DNA of 64,000 nt from Phycisphaerae bacterium (GTDB lineage: Bacteria; Planctomycetota; Phycisphaerae; Phycisphaerales; UBA1924), in NCBI GenBank assembly GCA_014192545.1, contig BJHL01000001.1:124001-188000 (forward strand), given 5' to 3'. A model generated the notes under the pieces. It was given only the letters and a program-made list of their open reading frames with translations. It did no database searches and had not been told where the DNA came from. Below, one piece after another: positions 1 to 8,426 of this stretch (positions are counted from its first letter, which is position 1; each line of letters starts with the position of its first letter). The translations under genes and the position numbers were made by a program.

Positions 1-1387
1 CGGTGCGCCAGGTGGCGAAGATCGGCGCGATGCCGTTGGCTTCGAAAAGCGGGGCCATTTTGCGGATGCGCTGGATGCTGTCTTTCTCGTCGTTGAGGCC
101 GCCGTGGGCGTAGATGACGACGCGCGGGATGCCATCGCCTTTGACGGTGTTGGTCTTGAGGTTCTTGGCGCAGGCTGCGGCGCTTTCGATGGCAGCATTG
201 ACAACGCGCTTGACGGCGGCGGCACCGTTGGCTTCATCGACGAAGCGGTTGAGAGGTGTGCCGTTGTTGCCCACGACGACGGCGCGTTCGTAGGCATCGT
301 TGATACTCAAAGGCGTGAGGCGCGCGGTGGGAAGTTCGCAGGCGAAGGCTTCGCTGTAACTGGCGCGGGTCATGCCGGCCATGGACTGCTGGAGTGACTT
401 GTTGCTGCGTGTGATGGGAACTTGGAAGCCGGGTCTTGACTTGGCGGACTTGGATTTGCTCGCGCCGGCGGGCTGCGATTCGACATCGGGCAGCAGTTGC
501 ATGGGCGCGCCGAGCACCGCGACCCATGCGTCCATGGCATGGTCGGCCCAGTCGTCGTAGCCCAGGACGCCAAAGCCATTCCAGCCCCAATTTTTTCCCC
601 ATGAGTTCTGCACGACAAAGCCCGCGCGGCAGTAGCCGACGATGGCGAAGGCGTGGCCGCCGATTGAGCCTTTCTTGCGGGGAATCAGGGGCAAATCGAG
701 GAAGTCGGTGGTGATTTCGCGTTGATGTGCGGGCAGTTGCCAGCCTTCGTGCACGTTGGCGGAGCAGTAGACCGCGCCGACTTCGGCGATGGCGGCTTGC
801 ATGTCGGCGACGGAAGTCTTTTCGACGCGGTAGTATGAACCCAGCGGGCGTTCAGCCGCGTCGATGGCCCAGGCTTCGTGCGGGCGTTTTTCGAGGAGCG
901 ATTTGGCCCAGTATTCGTAACGCGTGACGCCGTGCTTGTGCCAGCCTTTCATGGCGCCGCGGCAACTGGAGCCGTCGTACTCGTCGCCGTCCCATTCGTC
1001 GTATTGCTTGGCGAGGTGGTAGAGCATCCAGGGGCTGACGAGGTTGCCTTTGGTAAAGCCGGCTTCCTCGGAGGAGTCGATGGTGCGCTTCCAGAGCAAG
1101 TAGTTGACGCACGCGGCGAGGCCGAAGCCTGTGCATGCGCCTTCTTTGCCTTGATCCAAGATGAGATCGAGATATGACTGAAAGTGATCGCGTACCCAAT
1201 CTCGCGGCGGGAACTGGGGATCAAGATTCTGGAGTTTGGGGTTGTACGGGCGATCGCGCAGATCGACGCGATCGGGACGTGCGTCCATCAGGATGAGTTG
1301 GCCTTTGGCGGGCGCGGCACTTTCGGTGCGCTTGCCTGCGGCGACACGGGTGGGCAGTGAGCCCAGACTGATGTATCTTGTTGCCAT
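1..1387 (-). CDS. Papain-like (C1) cysteine protease with C-terminal extension, partial
   Basis: The reading frame starts at an ATG at 1387 behind a GGGAGG ribosome site and runs off the left edge, so the C-terminus is missing after about 462 residues. The papain elements are in order: Gln79 and Cys85 in QGKEGACTGFG, His245 in GGHAFAIVGY and Asn261 in VQNSWGKNWGW, so the triad looks intact. No signal peptide or pro-domain of usual size is visible, which suggests a cytoplasmic enzyme or one exported differently. After the protease (beyond about residue 300) comes a Ser/Lys-rich linker and a second region with VVIYAHGGLNDEKDS, which resembles the oxyanion strand of alpha/beta hydrolases. The family call is firm from the triad; the role of the second domain is inference and its end is outside the window. 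Confidence 0.85.
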   Translation of the reverse strand, partial: MATRYISLGSLPTRVAAGKRTESAAPAKGQLILMDARPDRVDLRDRPYNPKLQNLDPQFPPRDWVRDHFQSYLDLILDQGKEGACTGFGLAACVNYLLWKRTIDSSEEAGFTKGNLVSPWMLYHLAKQYDEWDGDEYDGSSCRGAMKGWHKHGVTRYEYWAKSLLEKRPHEAWAIDAAERPLGSYYRVEKTSVADMQAAIAEVGAVYCSANVHEGWQLPAHQREITTDFLDLPLIPRKKGSIGGHAFAIVGYCRAGFVVQNSWGKNWGWNGFGVLGYDDWADHAMDAWVAVLGAPMQLLPDVESQPAGASKSKSAKSRPGFQVPITRSNKSLQQSMAGMTRASYSEAFACELPTARLTPLSINDAYERAVVVGNNGTPLNRFVDEANGAAAVKRVVNAAIESAAACAKNLKTNTVKGDGIPRVVIYAHGGLNDEKDSIQRIRKMAPLFEANGIAPIFATWRT

Positions 1388-1489
1388 AACAACCTCCCTC
1401 GAAATGCGCGTGAGAACCCCTTGGAGCGAACATGCTACCAGAGAGATGCGAGCGATGCAACAGGGGAGGCGGCGAGGCGAGCCGATAGA

Positions 1490-2428
1490 TTAGTTGTTCA
1501 CACAGTGTGCACAATCAGCGGAGCAGAGGCCGCGCGAGAGCGCGAAGGTGCGCAGGGCGGGGTCTTCTTCACGATTGGGTGGATAGGCGATGGTGATTTT
1601 GCTGAGGAAGTTGGCGCGAAACTCTTGTTCGCCCGTGCGGTAGTTGGGGTTGTTTTGCGTGGCGGCGTATTCGTTGCGCAGTTTGCCTTGGATATTTTCG
1701 ATGCGTTTTTCGGGGTAGGGGTGGGTGGAGAGCATCTCGGGTGGCCGACCGTTCTTGTCGAGGCTTGCAAGAATTTGCATGACTTGCAATTGGCCGATGG
1801 GGTTGTAGCCGGCACGTTCCATGTAACGCATGCCCAGGGCGTCGGCTTCATTTTCTTGGTCGCGGCCGTAACTGGCGAGTGTCAATTCGCTTGCTTGATT
1901 CGCGAGGCCGCTGACGTCAACCCCGAGGGTTGCGCCGACGAGGATGGAGCCGATTCCTGCAATAAGTCCGGTGCGCTGCGCATCGCCGAAGCGTTCGCTG
2001 GTATGCTGCGCGGTGACGTGACCGATTTCGTGACCGAGCACGCCGGCGAGTTGTGCTTCGTTGGTCATGCGCTGTGCAAGGCCGCGAGACATGAAGACTT
2101 TGCCGCCCGGCAGAGCGAAGGCGTTGACAACATCGCTGTTGAGCAGCGTGAATTCCCAGGGGAGATTGACCATACTGGGGTCGTCTTGGCCGATGGTGGC
2201 GACCAGGCGCATGCCGACGTCGGTGACGTATTGCCGCAAGTCGGCGCGGGCGACTTCGCCGCCGAATTCGGCGATCATACTGGGCTTGCTTTGCTGACCG
2301 ATTGCTATTTCTTCCTCGCGCGAGAGGGCGTAATAGGAGCTGCGGCCTGTGGTGGGGTTGGTGGTGCAGCCGGTGAGGAAGGTGAGCAGCGCGAGAGCGA
2401 TGAGAGGGATGGTGGCGAGGCAACGCAT
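1490..2428 (-). CDS. M48-family metalloprotease lipoprotein
   Basis: A 312-residue zinc metalloprotease of the M48 (Ste24/BepA/LoiP-like) family. The N-terminus is a lipoprotein signal with the lipobox ending at Cys21 (FLTGC), so the mature protein should be membrane-anchored in the periplasm. HEIGH at residues 133-137 gives the two zinc histidines and the catalytic Glu, and ENEADALGMRYM further on supplies the third ligand. Such proteases remove misassembled outer-membrane proteins. It is transcribed alone; a strong terminator for the upstream sigma/anti-sigma unit lies just before its start, so it needs its own promoter in the short gap at 2429-2453 or inside that terminator region. Confidence 0.9.
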   Translation of the reverse strand: MRCLATIPLIALALLTFLTGCTTNPTTGRSSYYALSREEEIAIGQQSKPSMIAEFGGEVARADLRQYVTDVGMRLVATIGQDDPSMVNLPWEFTLLNSDVVNAFALPGGKVFMSRGLAQRMTNEAQLAGVLGHEIGHVTAQHTSERFGDAQRTGLIAGIGSILVGATLGVDVSGLANQASELTLASYGRDQENEADALGMRYMERAGYNPIGQLQVMQILASLDKNGRPPEMLSTHPYPEKRIENIQGKLRNEYAATQNNPNYRTGEQEFRANFLSKITIAYPPNREEDPALRTFALSRGLCSADCAHCVNN

Positions 2429-2453
2429 GGGAGATTGTTGGCGGGGTTTGGGG

Positions 2454-2483
2454 TGTGAAAAAACCGCTGGCGGGCAGCGGTTT
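2454..2483 (-). terminator. Rho-independent terminator of the sigma/anti-sigma unit
   Basis: On the minus strand an 8-bp stem (AAACCGCT paired with AGCGGTTT, 7-base loop) is followed directly by a run of six T. It lies downstream of the anti-sigma gene and upstream of the M48 gene. Confidence 0.85.
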
Positions 2484-2512
2484 GGTGGGGTTGGTGTAGT
2501 GGTTGGTGGGGC

Positions 2513-2556
2513 GATCCGGACCTTCGCGGGGCCTCAGGTCCGGCGTCGGGGGCGTC
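2513..2556 (+). repeat. REP-like palindrome, copy A
   Basis: Interspersed palindrome of pattern GATCCGGnCCTTCGC...GGnCCGGCGTCGGGGG. The outer arms here are CCGGACC (2516-2522) and GGTCCGG (2537-2543), a compensatory A-T change relative to the other copies at 49235, 52664 and 62684. Confidence 0.75.
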
Positions 2557-2561
2557 GGGGG

Positions 2562-3551
2562 TTATTGAGAGATGGGCAGTATGAGCATGCCGGTGGCGTC
2601 GAGTTGGATGCGGGTGCCTTCGATGCGGCCGACGGGTACGCCGGTTTGGTCGCTGGGTTGGAGGACGCCTGTGCCCATTCCTTGTTCGCGCATGCGCCAG
2701 AGGGGATCGAAGACGATCTTGGCGCCTTGGGTGGCGAGGCCTTCGCTGGAGGCGAGGACCACGGGCGAGGCGAAGGTGGCGATGGGGATACGGGCGTGGA
2801 TGGCGCCGCTGCCGCCAGCGAGGGTGAGTTGTGACGAGCCGGTTGTCCAGGGGCGTTCGTAGCGTGAGCCTTCGCTGAGGCGCAGGGCGGGCTGCATGCG
2901 CGAAGCGGCGATGGTTGAGGGTTGCTCAACGACGGCGGGGGTTTCGGGCAGTTGCAGGGCACGCTGGATTGCGAGCTCGCCGGCGAGGGAGCGTTCTTCG
3001 GGGCGCTGGTATTTGCTGGCGATGACGACGAGCGCGGTGGTGACGCACATGCCCAGGACGAAGGCGACGGTGGTTGCGGAAAGGCGCGGGCGGGTGAGGG
3101 TGTGCCAGAGCGACTTGCGACGGGGCGCGGGCGAGTTGAGTGCATTGTCGGCTGAAGCGGTATTGGCGAAAGCGGCAACATCGGCGACATCGGCGATGAA
3201 CTGCGTGGAGGCTTCGAGCTGGGCGCGGGTGGCGACTTCGAGGGCGTCGAGGTCGTCCTCGCCTGCGAGGCGGACCATGACGGCGCTGGTGAAGTCTTTG
3301 GTGGGATTGGGCTGATTTCGCAGGTCGATGAGGCCTTGACGCACGGCGCGGACGGTTTCGCGGTCGGCGGGGTACTTCTCGTGGATGATTTTCCAGACGG
3401 CGCGGGCGGCGTCAAAGTCGCCGATGAGCTCCAGGTCCATCGCTTCGCTGATCATCGCGTCCACGCTGGCACGGGGCGCGTTACTTGCTTTAGGCGCTTC
3501 GCTGTCGCGGGGCGTGTCGCGTTTGCTGGTGTTGTCGAAATCGCTGTTCAT
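2562..3551 (-). CDS. Probable membrane anti-sigma factor
   Basis: A 329-residue protein whose ATG (3551) overlaps the stop codon of the ECF sigma gene (ATGA), with a GGGGAG ribosome site inside that gene; this tight coupling is typical of a sigma/anti-sigma pair. The N-terminal ~130 residues are soluble and end with a DFTSAVM-like helix, the segment that precedes the sigma-binding part in many anti-sigma factors. One membrane segment (about residues 152-172, SATTVAFVLGMCVTTALVV) separates it from an outside domain of about 155 residues of unknown fold. No HxxxCxxC zinc motif of the ZAS type is present. The anti-sigma role rests on gene order and topology, not on a diagnostic motif. Confidence 0.65.
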   Translation of the reverse strand: MNSDFDNTSKRDTPRDSEAPKASNAPRASVDAMISEAMDLELIGDFDAARAVWKIIHEKYPADRETVRAVRQGLIDLRNQPNPTKDFTSAVMVRLAGEDDLDALEVATRAQLEASTQFIADVADVAAFANTASADNALNSPAPRRKSLWHTLTRPRLSATTVAFVLGMCVTTALVVIASKYQRPEERSLAGELAIQRALQLPETPAVVEQPSTIAASRMQPALRLSEGSRYERPWTTGSSQLTLAGGSGAIHARIPIATFASPVVLASSEGLATQGAKIVFDPLWRMREQGMGTGVLQPSDQTGVPVGRIEGTRIQLDATGMLILPISQ

Positions 3552-4276
3552 TGTTCGTTCTCCCCGCCGTCTTGGGGACGGTTGCGCGTCACGATACGCG
3601 GCTGCTGACTTTTGAAACCTGAACTTCCCCCACTGCTGCTGATTGCTGGGCTTGCCACCTTCCATGTCGCGGCGGCGTCATCTTCTTGCGAATTTTTTGC
3701 ATCACGCTGCTCGCGTGCGTACCAAGCCGCGAGCTCGTGTCGCAGCGTGGCACGAGCGCGGAAGAGGTGGCTCTTGATCGTGCCTTCGGGCAGGCCCATG
3801 AGCTGCGCGGCGAGTTTGAGAGGCCAGCCCAACTGGTGACACAAGACCACGGCTTCGCGTTGCACGTCGGGCAGGGCGTTCATGGCCGCGTCGATATGGT
3901 TGCGCGAGTTGCTGGAGCCATCGTGTGATTGCGCCGCCCAGGTTGTCACGCTCCATGCGTTGTCGTTGCCGGGAACGGTGTCGATAAGGTCGCTGTCGTA
4001 GCTTGGGGCTTTGCGTTCTTGCATGTTCATCCACAGGCGACGAGCAATGGTGAAGAGCCAGGTGCTAAAGCGCCAGCGCGAGTCGTACCGCGGCAGATTC
4101 TTGATGGCTTTGTAGAGGGCCTCTTGCGTGACGTCTTCGGCAAGGTCGGTGCGTTTGCACATGCGAAGCATGTACGCGAAGAGTGCACCCTGATGAGCGC
4201 GAATGAGATCACCCGTGGCTGCGCGGTCTCCCGCGAGTGAGCGACGGATGAGGAGGATTTCGGCGTCGCGGTCCAT
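3548..4276 (-). CDS. ECF-family RNA polymerase sigma factor
   Basis: A 242-residue sigma-70 family protein. Region 2 is seen as DLAEDVTQEALYKAIKNL followed by WLFTIARRLWMNM (about residues 43-85), and region 4 as ALPDVQREAVVLCHQLG and LPEGTIKSHLFRARATLR (about 133-180). It has an unusual hydrophilic tail of about 60 residues after region 4 (Ser/Gln/Asn rich), longer than in typical ECF factors of about 190 residues. It is the first gene of a two-gene unit with the membrane protein downstream. The region directly before the ATG is a heptanucleotide repeat array, with no clear ribosome site, so the start is somewhat uncertain. Confidence 0.9.
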   Translation of the reverse strand: MDRDAEILLIRRSLAGDRAATGDLIRAHQGALFAYMLRMCKRTDLAEDVTQEALYKAIKNLPRYDSRWRFSTWLFTIARRLWMNMQERKAPSYDSDLIDTVPGNDNAWSVTTWAAQSHDGSSNSRNHIDAAMNALPDVQREAVVLCHQLGWPLKLAAQLMGLPEGTIKSHLFRARATLRHELAAWYAREQRDAKNSQEDDAAATWKVASPAISSSGGSSGFKSQQPRIVTRNRPQDGGENEQ

Positions 4277-4277
4277 G

Positions 4278-4319
4278 GGGGAGCGGGGAACGGGGAACGG
4301 GGAACGGGGAACGGGGAAC
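4278..4319. repeat. Heptanucleotide array (GGGGAAC)
   Basis: Five perfect GGGGAAC units (4285-4319) preceded by one variant (GGGGAGC), ending two bases before the start codon of the sigma factor on the minus strand. Read on the minus strand the unit is GTTCCCC, fitting the NNTNCCY pattern of arrays at 6304, 37331, 54800 and 61942. Confidence 0.85.
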
Positions 4320-4830
4320 GGCAGATACGAAATCTATTCGGCGGGTTTGCGGGAGGCGATTGGCGAAGGCCTGAGAAGGAATGGTTGGCGAAGACTCGCG
4401 ATGAATGCAGAACTGACAGGACTCTGCCCGGGCGGTGCCCGACGTGCGACCCCCTGGCCCCCGATTGGAGGCCGAACGCACGCCGGGCATCCTGGCCCTG
4501 GCAGTTGAGAGGCGACCGTGAGGAGGCGTCGCCAGCAGGGTGTACCGGCGCGTTGCAGGGCGGGTTGCAGAATCGGGGACGAAGTTTGTGAAAAAGATCG
4601 TGTTGGTGTAAATTGTTCTGGGACTGACACTTGCGTGGCGAGTATTGCGGGCGATTGGAGATTTGATCGTGTCGGTAGGCGGTGCTGGCGGCGCGCGCGA
4701 CTTGGTTTGGGCAGGAAGGTGGGCATGGAACTTGTGTGAAAAAGTTGCCGCCACGGACGGGTGGCAGCCGTAGGGTGTTGGGGTGCGACGTTCTGTTGCG
4801 AGAGGCGACTTTGAAGTTTGAGGAAGGAAG
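4320..4830. other. Non-coding interval between divergent genes
   Basis: About 510 bases between the sigma factor (minus) and the astacin-like gene (plus). No convincing gene is seen on either strand. It holds a possible plus-strand promoter (4586-4614), a ribosome site (AGGAAGGAAG) directly before 4831, and presumably the promoter of the sigma factor, which I cannot place. Confidence 0.5.
4586..4614 (+). promoter_or_regulatory. Possible sigma-70-like promoter for the astacin gene
   Basis: TTGTGA (4586-4591), a 17-base spacer and TAAATT (4609-4614) resemble -35 and -10 boxes. It would give a leader of about 210 bases. Sequence match only. Confidence 0.25.
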
Positions 4831-6144
4831 ATGATGATGCGCAAGTCCATTCGAGCGGTTTGTGGTTGCACGTTGGCGGTGGTGGCTGGGCAGGCGGTTG
4901 GCCAGCTTTCGCATCCGCTGTTTCCGCAGCCTTGGGAAGCGGGTGCAGACCCGATTGTGGCGTGCAACTTGCCTGAGCAGTTTGTGCCGCGGTCACTTTG
5001 GAATGCGAACTTGTGGCCAAGCGGGATTGTGCATTATGAATTTGATCCGGCGGTGACGGCACAGAACCGGTCGCGGACGCGGATTGCGATGAATGAGATT
5101 GAGACGTTTTGCGGCGTGCGGTTTGTGCCTAGGACGACGGAAGTGGCGTATGTGTATGTACAGAACGGGACGGGAAACAATTCGTTTGTCGGTCGCACGG
5201 GTGGGCGGCAAGTGCTCAACATGGTGAGTTGGAGTTCGCGGTACATCATCATTCATGAGTTCATGCATGCGCTGGGGATTTGGCATGAGCAGCAACGCAA
5301 CGATCGCGAGACGTTTGTGACGATCGTGACGGCGAACATTCAGGCGGGATTTGGAGGCAACTTCACGATTCGCAACACGGCAACGCCGTTTGGCGCGTTT
5401 GATTTTGAGAGTGTGATGCTGTATGACGATTGCTCGTTCAGCACGTGTTGTCCGGCGGGCAGCACGTGTGGATGCTCGCTGAGTTGTGCGACGATTTTGG
5501 CACAGCCAGCGTTTGCGGGGCAGCAGAATTTGATGGGGAATCGGTCGTATATGAGTCAGGGTGACAAGGATGGGTTGGTCAGCCGATACGGTGCGCCGAT
5601 GGATGATTCGTTTGAAGAGAATGATGGTTTGACGGGGGCGGTTGCGCTGCCGATTCGGACGCCGGTTGAGCTGCGACTGATTGATGCGGGGGATTTTTTC
5701 ACGATGCCGATTGCGGTTGCAGGGGCGATTTCGGCGGAGCTGAGCGCGGGTGAATGGGCGGGGACGAACGTGACGCTGGCGCTCTTGAGCCCGACGAATG
5801 CGGTGCTGCGGAGTGCGCAGCCGACTGATCCGGATGGTGATGGTGTGTTTGTGGCGACAGTTTCGACCACTGGTGCGGCGGGGACGTACAAGCTGCGAGT
5901 GACCAAGACGCAGCCCTGGGGCGGGGACTACACACTGACGGCCAACGGCACATGCGATGACGTGGACTTCAACAACAACGGCGTGTTTCCGGAAGATCAG
6001 GACGTGGTTGATTTCTTCAGCGTGCTGGCGGGCGCGAGCTGCGGAGCTTGCAATGACATTGACTTCAACAACAACCTGGTGTTTCCGGAAGATGCGGACG
6101 TGACGGCGTTTATCAATACGCTGGCGGGTGGGGGGTGTCCGTGA
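4831..6144 (+). CDS. Secreted astacin-like (M12A) metalloprotease with dockerin-like tail
   Basis: A 437-residue secreted protein with a signal peptide (about residues 1-26, cut after AVGQ). The zinc site is HEFMHALGIWHEQQRNDR, matching HExxHxxGxxHExxRxD of astacins, and a later YMSQGDKDGLVSRYG corresponds to the Met-turn region and final strand. Residues about 260-370 form a beta-sandwich-type region like bacterial pre-peptidase C-terminal domains. The extreme C-terminus carries two copies of a DxDFNNNxVFPEDxDVxxF motif, a calcium-loop-like pattern shared with the protein at 16977. The family call is firm. The tail is either a dockerin-like calcium domain or a lineage-specific sorting signal. 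Confidence 0.9.
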   Translation: MMMRKSIRAVCGCTLAVVAGQAVGQLSHPLFPQPWEAGADPIVACNLPEQFVPRSLWNANLWPSGIVHYEFDPAVTAQNRSRTRIAMNEIETFCGVRFVPRTTEVAYVYVQNGTGNNSFVGRTGGRQVLNMVSWSSRYIIIHEFMHALGIWHEQQRNDRETFVTIVTANIQAGFGGNFTIRNTATPFGAFDFESVMLYDDCSFSTCCPAGSTCGCSLSCATILAQPAFAGQQNLMGNRSYMSQGDKDGLVSRYGAPMDDSFEENDGLTGAVALPIRTPVELRLIDAGDFFTMPIAVAGAISAELSAGEWAGTNVTLALLSPTNAVLRSAQPTDPDGDGVFVATVSTTGAAGTYKLRVTKTQPWGGDYTLTANGTCDDVDFNNNGVFPEDQDVVDFFSVLAGASCGACNDIDFNNNLVFPEDADVTAFINTLAGGGCP

Positions 6145-6182
6145 GTGGGTGACACCGCAACTGAATGCCGTGCCCAGAAACA

Positions 6183-6213
6183 ACCAGCCCCGAACGGTTA
6201 GTCCGGGGCTGGT
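6183..6213 (+). terminator. Terminator-like hairpin after the astacin gene
   Basis: A perfect 10-bp stem (ACCAGCCCCG with CGGGGCTGGT, 11-base loop) 38 bases after the stop codon. No T tract follows, so it may work as a Rho-independent terminator only weakly or serve as a transcript-end hairpin. Confidence 0.55.
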
Positions 6214-6303
6214 CGGGTTCAGAGATACGAATGGAATGGGGAGTTGCGTGGACAAGTTGCGGGGACTGGAGAACGTGTTCACCAGGGTTGCTGCCTTTGC
6301 CCT

Positions 6304-6345
6304 AATGCCCAGTCCCTCGTGCCCAGTCCCTACTGCTTGGTGCCT
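6304..6345. repeat. Heptanucleotide array (NNTNCCY type)
   Basis: Six units in register: AATGCCC, AGTCCCT, CGTGCCC, AGTCCCT, ACTGCTT, GGTGCCT. The array ends two bases before the stop codon of the minus-strand gene at 6348. Confidence 0.7.
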
Positions 6346-6347
6346 GC

Positions 6348-7064
6348 TTACGCCACCTTGCGGGCGGCGCGCTTCTTGGTGGCTGGCGTGATGGTTGCAA
6401 GCGGCACGGCGGCGCGTACTTCGAATTCGGGGAGAGCGAGCAGTTCGACCAGTTCGAGCGGGGTTTTGCCGCAGAGGTCGATGCCGATTTCTTCGGCGAG
6501 GCCTTCGGCGCGGTTGAAGACGCCGCCGCCGACTGCGATTTTGGTTGTTGGGGTTGCGTTGATTTCGCGGAGGGAATCAACGATGGTGCGGATGCCTGGG
6601 AGGTCGGCGGCACTGCTGGCGAAGAGGACGAGGAAGTCGGGCCGGCGTTCTTGGACTTGGTTGAGGATTTCGTCGGCGGGGAGTTTGCCGCCTGCGTAGC
6701 AGACTTCGTAGCCAGCAGCTTCGAGGAGGTCGCTGGCCATTTGGCCTGCGAGTTCTTCGCCTTCGGTATTGCCGCAGCAGGCGAAGACGGTTTTGCCCAG
6801 AGCGGGCTGCATGGTGAGTTGGCTGGCCATTTGGTCCACAAGCATGCGAAGAAGTCTGGTGGACATGTTGTACGAGACGACGGTGAGCTGATCCTGGCGG
6901 AAGAGCTTTTCGATCATCTCGTGCGTGGGCCAGAAGAGATCGATCAGGATGCGTTGCGCATTCGCACCTTGCTGGATCGCCTCGCCCACGACCTTGCGGC
7001 TTTGGGCACGGTCGCCCGAGCTGAGCGACTCAAACAAACGTTCAACGAGCAGTTGCTGACTCAT
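6348..7064 (-). CDS. Cobalamin-binding-fold protein (helical bundle plus B12-binding domain)
   Basis: A 238-residue protein with a helical N-terminal half (about residues 1-85) and a Rossmann-type C-terminal half (about 88-215), the layout of the B12-sensing module in CarH-type regulators and methyltransferase activation modules. No MerR DNA-binding domain is present. The segment VFACCGNTEGEELAGQM stands where B12 proteins carry DxHxxG or ExHxxG; the axial His is absent, so the protein may bind B12 base-on, bind another ligand, or not bind cofactor at all. GGGVFN near residue 178 matches the second glycine-rich loop of the fold. It is a single gene; a cobalamin adenosyltransferase is present at 61339. 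Fold call is good; ligand is uncertain. Confidence 0.7.
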   Translation of the reverse strand: MSQQLLVERLFESLSSGDRAQSRKVVGEAIQQGANAQRILIDLFWPTHEMIEKLFRQDQLTVVSYNMSTRLLRMLVDQMASQLTMQPALGKTVFACCGNTEGEELAGQMASDLLEAAGYEVCYAGGKLPADEILNQVQERRPDFLVLFASSAADLPGIRTIVDSLREINATPTTKIAVGGGVFNRAEGLAEEIGIDLCGKTPLELVELLALPEFEVRAAVPLATITPATKKRAARKVA

Positions 7065-7285
7065 GGGAATAAACCCTTGTCATTTTGCCAGCGAGCTCCG
7101 CTCCACGAGCTTCGCCGGCATCCACACCACCGATCCAACCGGCAATCCCTTGCCGGCACGATCCCTCGAATTCCACCGTGCGGAGAACCGCAAGGCCGCA
7201 GTCGCGATTGCGAACAATCGCGGAGGGGAGTTGTCGTATCGGAGGATGAGGTGGGAAGTGCAAGAGTTCACTGGGCGGGAAATAA

Positions 7286-7353
7286 CGTCCTATAAAATAG
7301 GAACCCCCTATTGTTCGGCAGCTCCCTGAGTTGCAAAGTTGTGTTATAGGACG
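7286..7353. repeat. Separated inverted repeat with internal palindrome
   Basis: CGTCCTATAA (7286-7295) and TTATAGGACG (7344-7353) are perfect inverted copies 48 bases apart. The left arm overlaps a second palindrome, TCCTAT-AAA-ATAGGA (7288-7302). It lies between the start of the B12-fold gene and the end of ubiE. Confidence 0.6.
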
Positions 7354-7357
7354 CCTG

Positions 7358-8191
7358 TCACGACCGTGTGCCCCGATAACATGCGCATATTCCGAGGCTC
7401 AGTGACCAATGTTGCGCCTGCGTGAAACCAGCCTGAGAAAAAAGATCGAGCATCTGCTGGCGGCTCATGAAAGTACTCACACTCTTGGGTAAATACTTAT
7501 AAGCACCGGACTTATCGCGAGCGATCCAGCTCGCGGTCATGGGCATGATGCGACCTGCGTACAGGTCATTGAACCAGCGCACCGGCGGAATAGACGGCTG
7601 CGAGAACTCCAAAATCACAAGTCGGCCTTGAGGTTTCAGCACGCGTGCAAATTCGCGCATGGCCTGCGCGGGGTCGGCAACATTGCGGATACCCCATGCG
7701 ATAGAAACGACATCCACGCTGGCGTCGGCGAGCGGAAGATTCTGTGCGTCACCCTCGAAGTAGCTGACTTTTTGTGCAGTTTGCGTGGTCAGGCCCTGGC
7801 GTTTGTCGCGGGCGACCTCGAGCATGGCGTGGGTGAAGTCGACGCCGATCACTTTGGCGGCGGAGGATTTGGCGAAGGCCTGGGTCAGATCGCCCGTGCC
7901 GCAGGCGACGTCGAGCACGATGTCGCCGGGCTTGACGTTGGCGACTTTGACGGCGAAGTTGCGCCAGCGGACGTCTTGCCAGAGGCTGTGGACGTGGTTG
8001 TTGAGGTCGTAGCTGCCGGCGATAGCCGTAAACATGCGGCGGACTTTGCCGGCCTTTTCGGCGTTGTGGTGCGGGTCGGAGAGTTCGGCGTCACGCCAGG
8101 CGATGTCGGGAGATTGGGTCACGGGGCATGGTACGAAGTTGGGGACCGAAGAGATTTGCGCAAAGAGGGCGGATTGGGTGAAAGGCGTCAA
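7358..8191 (-). CDS. ubiE: Demethylmenaquinone/ubiquinone C-methyltransferase
   Basis: A 277-residue SAM-dependent methyltransferase that performs the last C-methylation of menaquinone synthesis. The SAM motif is VLDVACGTGDLT, followed by GVDFTHAML, FEGDAQNLPL and SIAWGIRNV; LEFSQP and the late RDKSGAYKYLPKSV segment are typical of UbiE/MenG. A futalosine-pathway gene (mqnD) at 58388 fits menaquinone, so menG is an equally valid name. The N-terminal ~25 residues are not conserved in the family, and a GTG near 8122 is an alternative start. Confidence 0.92.
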   Translation of the reverse strand: MTPFTQSALFAQISSVPNFVPCPVTQSPDIAWRDAELSDPHHNAEKAGKVRRMFTAIAGSYDLNNHVHSLWQDVRWRNFAVKVANVKPGDIVLDVACGTGDLTQAFAKSSAAKVIGVDFTHAMLEVARDKRQGLTTQTAQKVSYFEGDAQNLPLADASVDVVSIAWGIRNVADPAQAMREFARVLKPQGRLVILEFSQPSIPPVRWFNDLYAGRIMPMTASWIARDKSGAYKYLPKSVSTFMSRQQMLDLFSQAGFTQAQHWSLSLGICACYRGTRS

Positions 8192-8339
8192 AATGCTTGA
8201 GAAACGGTGCGGAAAGCATGTGCACGCTGACGCACGCGCGAGCGTGGTGGAGAGAAGCTACGGCGACACGTGCTGATGTGAAGCGTGAACCGCGAGGCCG
8301 GAAATGGCGAGGTAGCTGCCCTAAAGTCACCCCTTCGCC

Positions 8340-8426
8340 GGAGAGATGTCCGAGCGGCCGAAGGAACGCGACTGGAAATCGCGTAAACGGGTAACCGTTT
8401 CGAGGGTTCGAATCCCTCTCTCTCCG
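8340..8426 (+). tRNA. tRNA-Ser (anticodon GGA)
   Basis: Acceptor stem GGAGAGA/TCTCTCC, anticodon stem CGCGA/TCGCG with loop CTGGAAA (anticodon GGA), a long variable arm, and T arm GAGGG-TTCGAAT-CCCTC. Discriminator G; CCA is not encoded. Confidence 0.97.

Noticed and set aside
4278..4319. Tandem repeat considered as a CRISPR array
   Set aside because: Seven-base units without spacers; no cas genes in the window.
4993..6282. A 429-codon minus-strand frame rich in Arg
   Set aside because: Antisense to the astacin gene, which has a complete zinc site.
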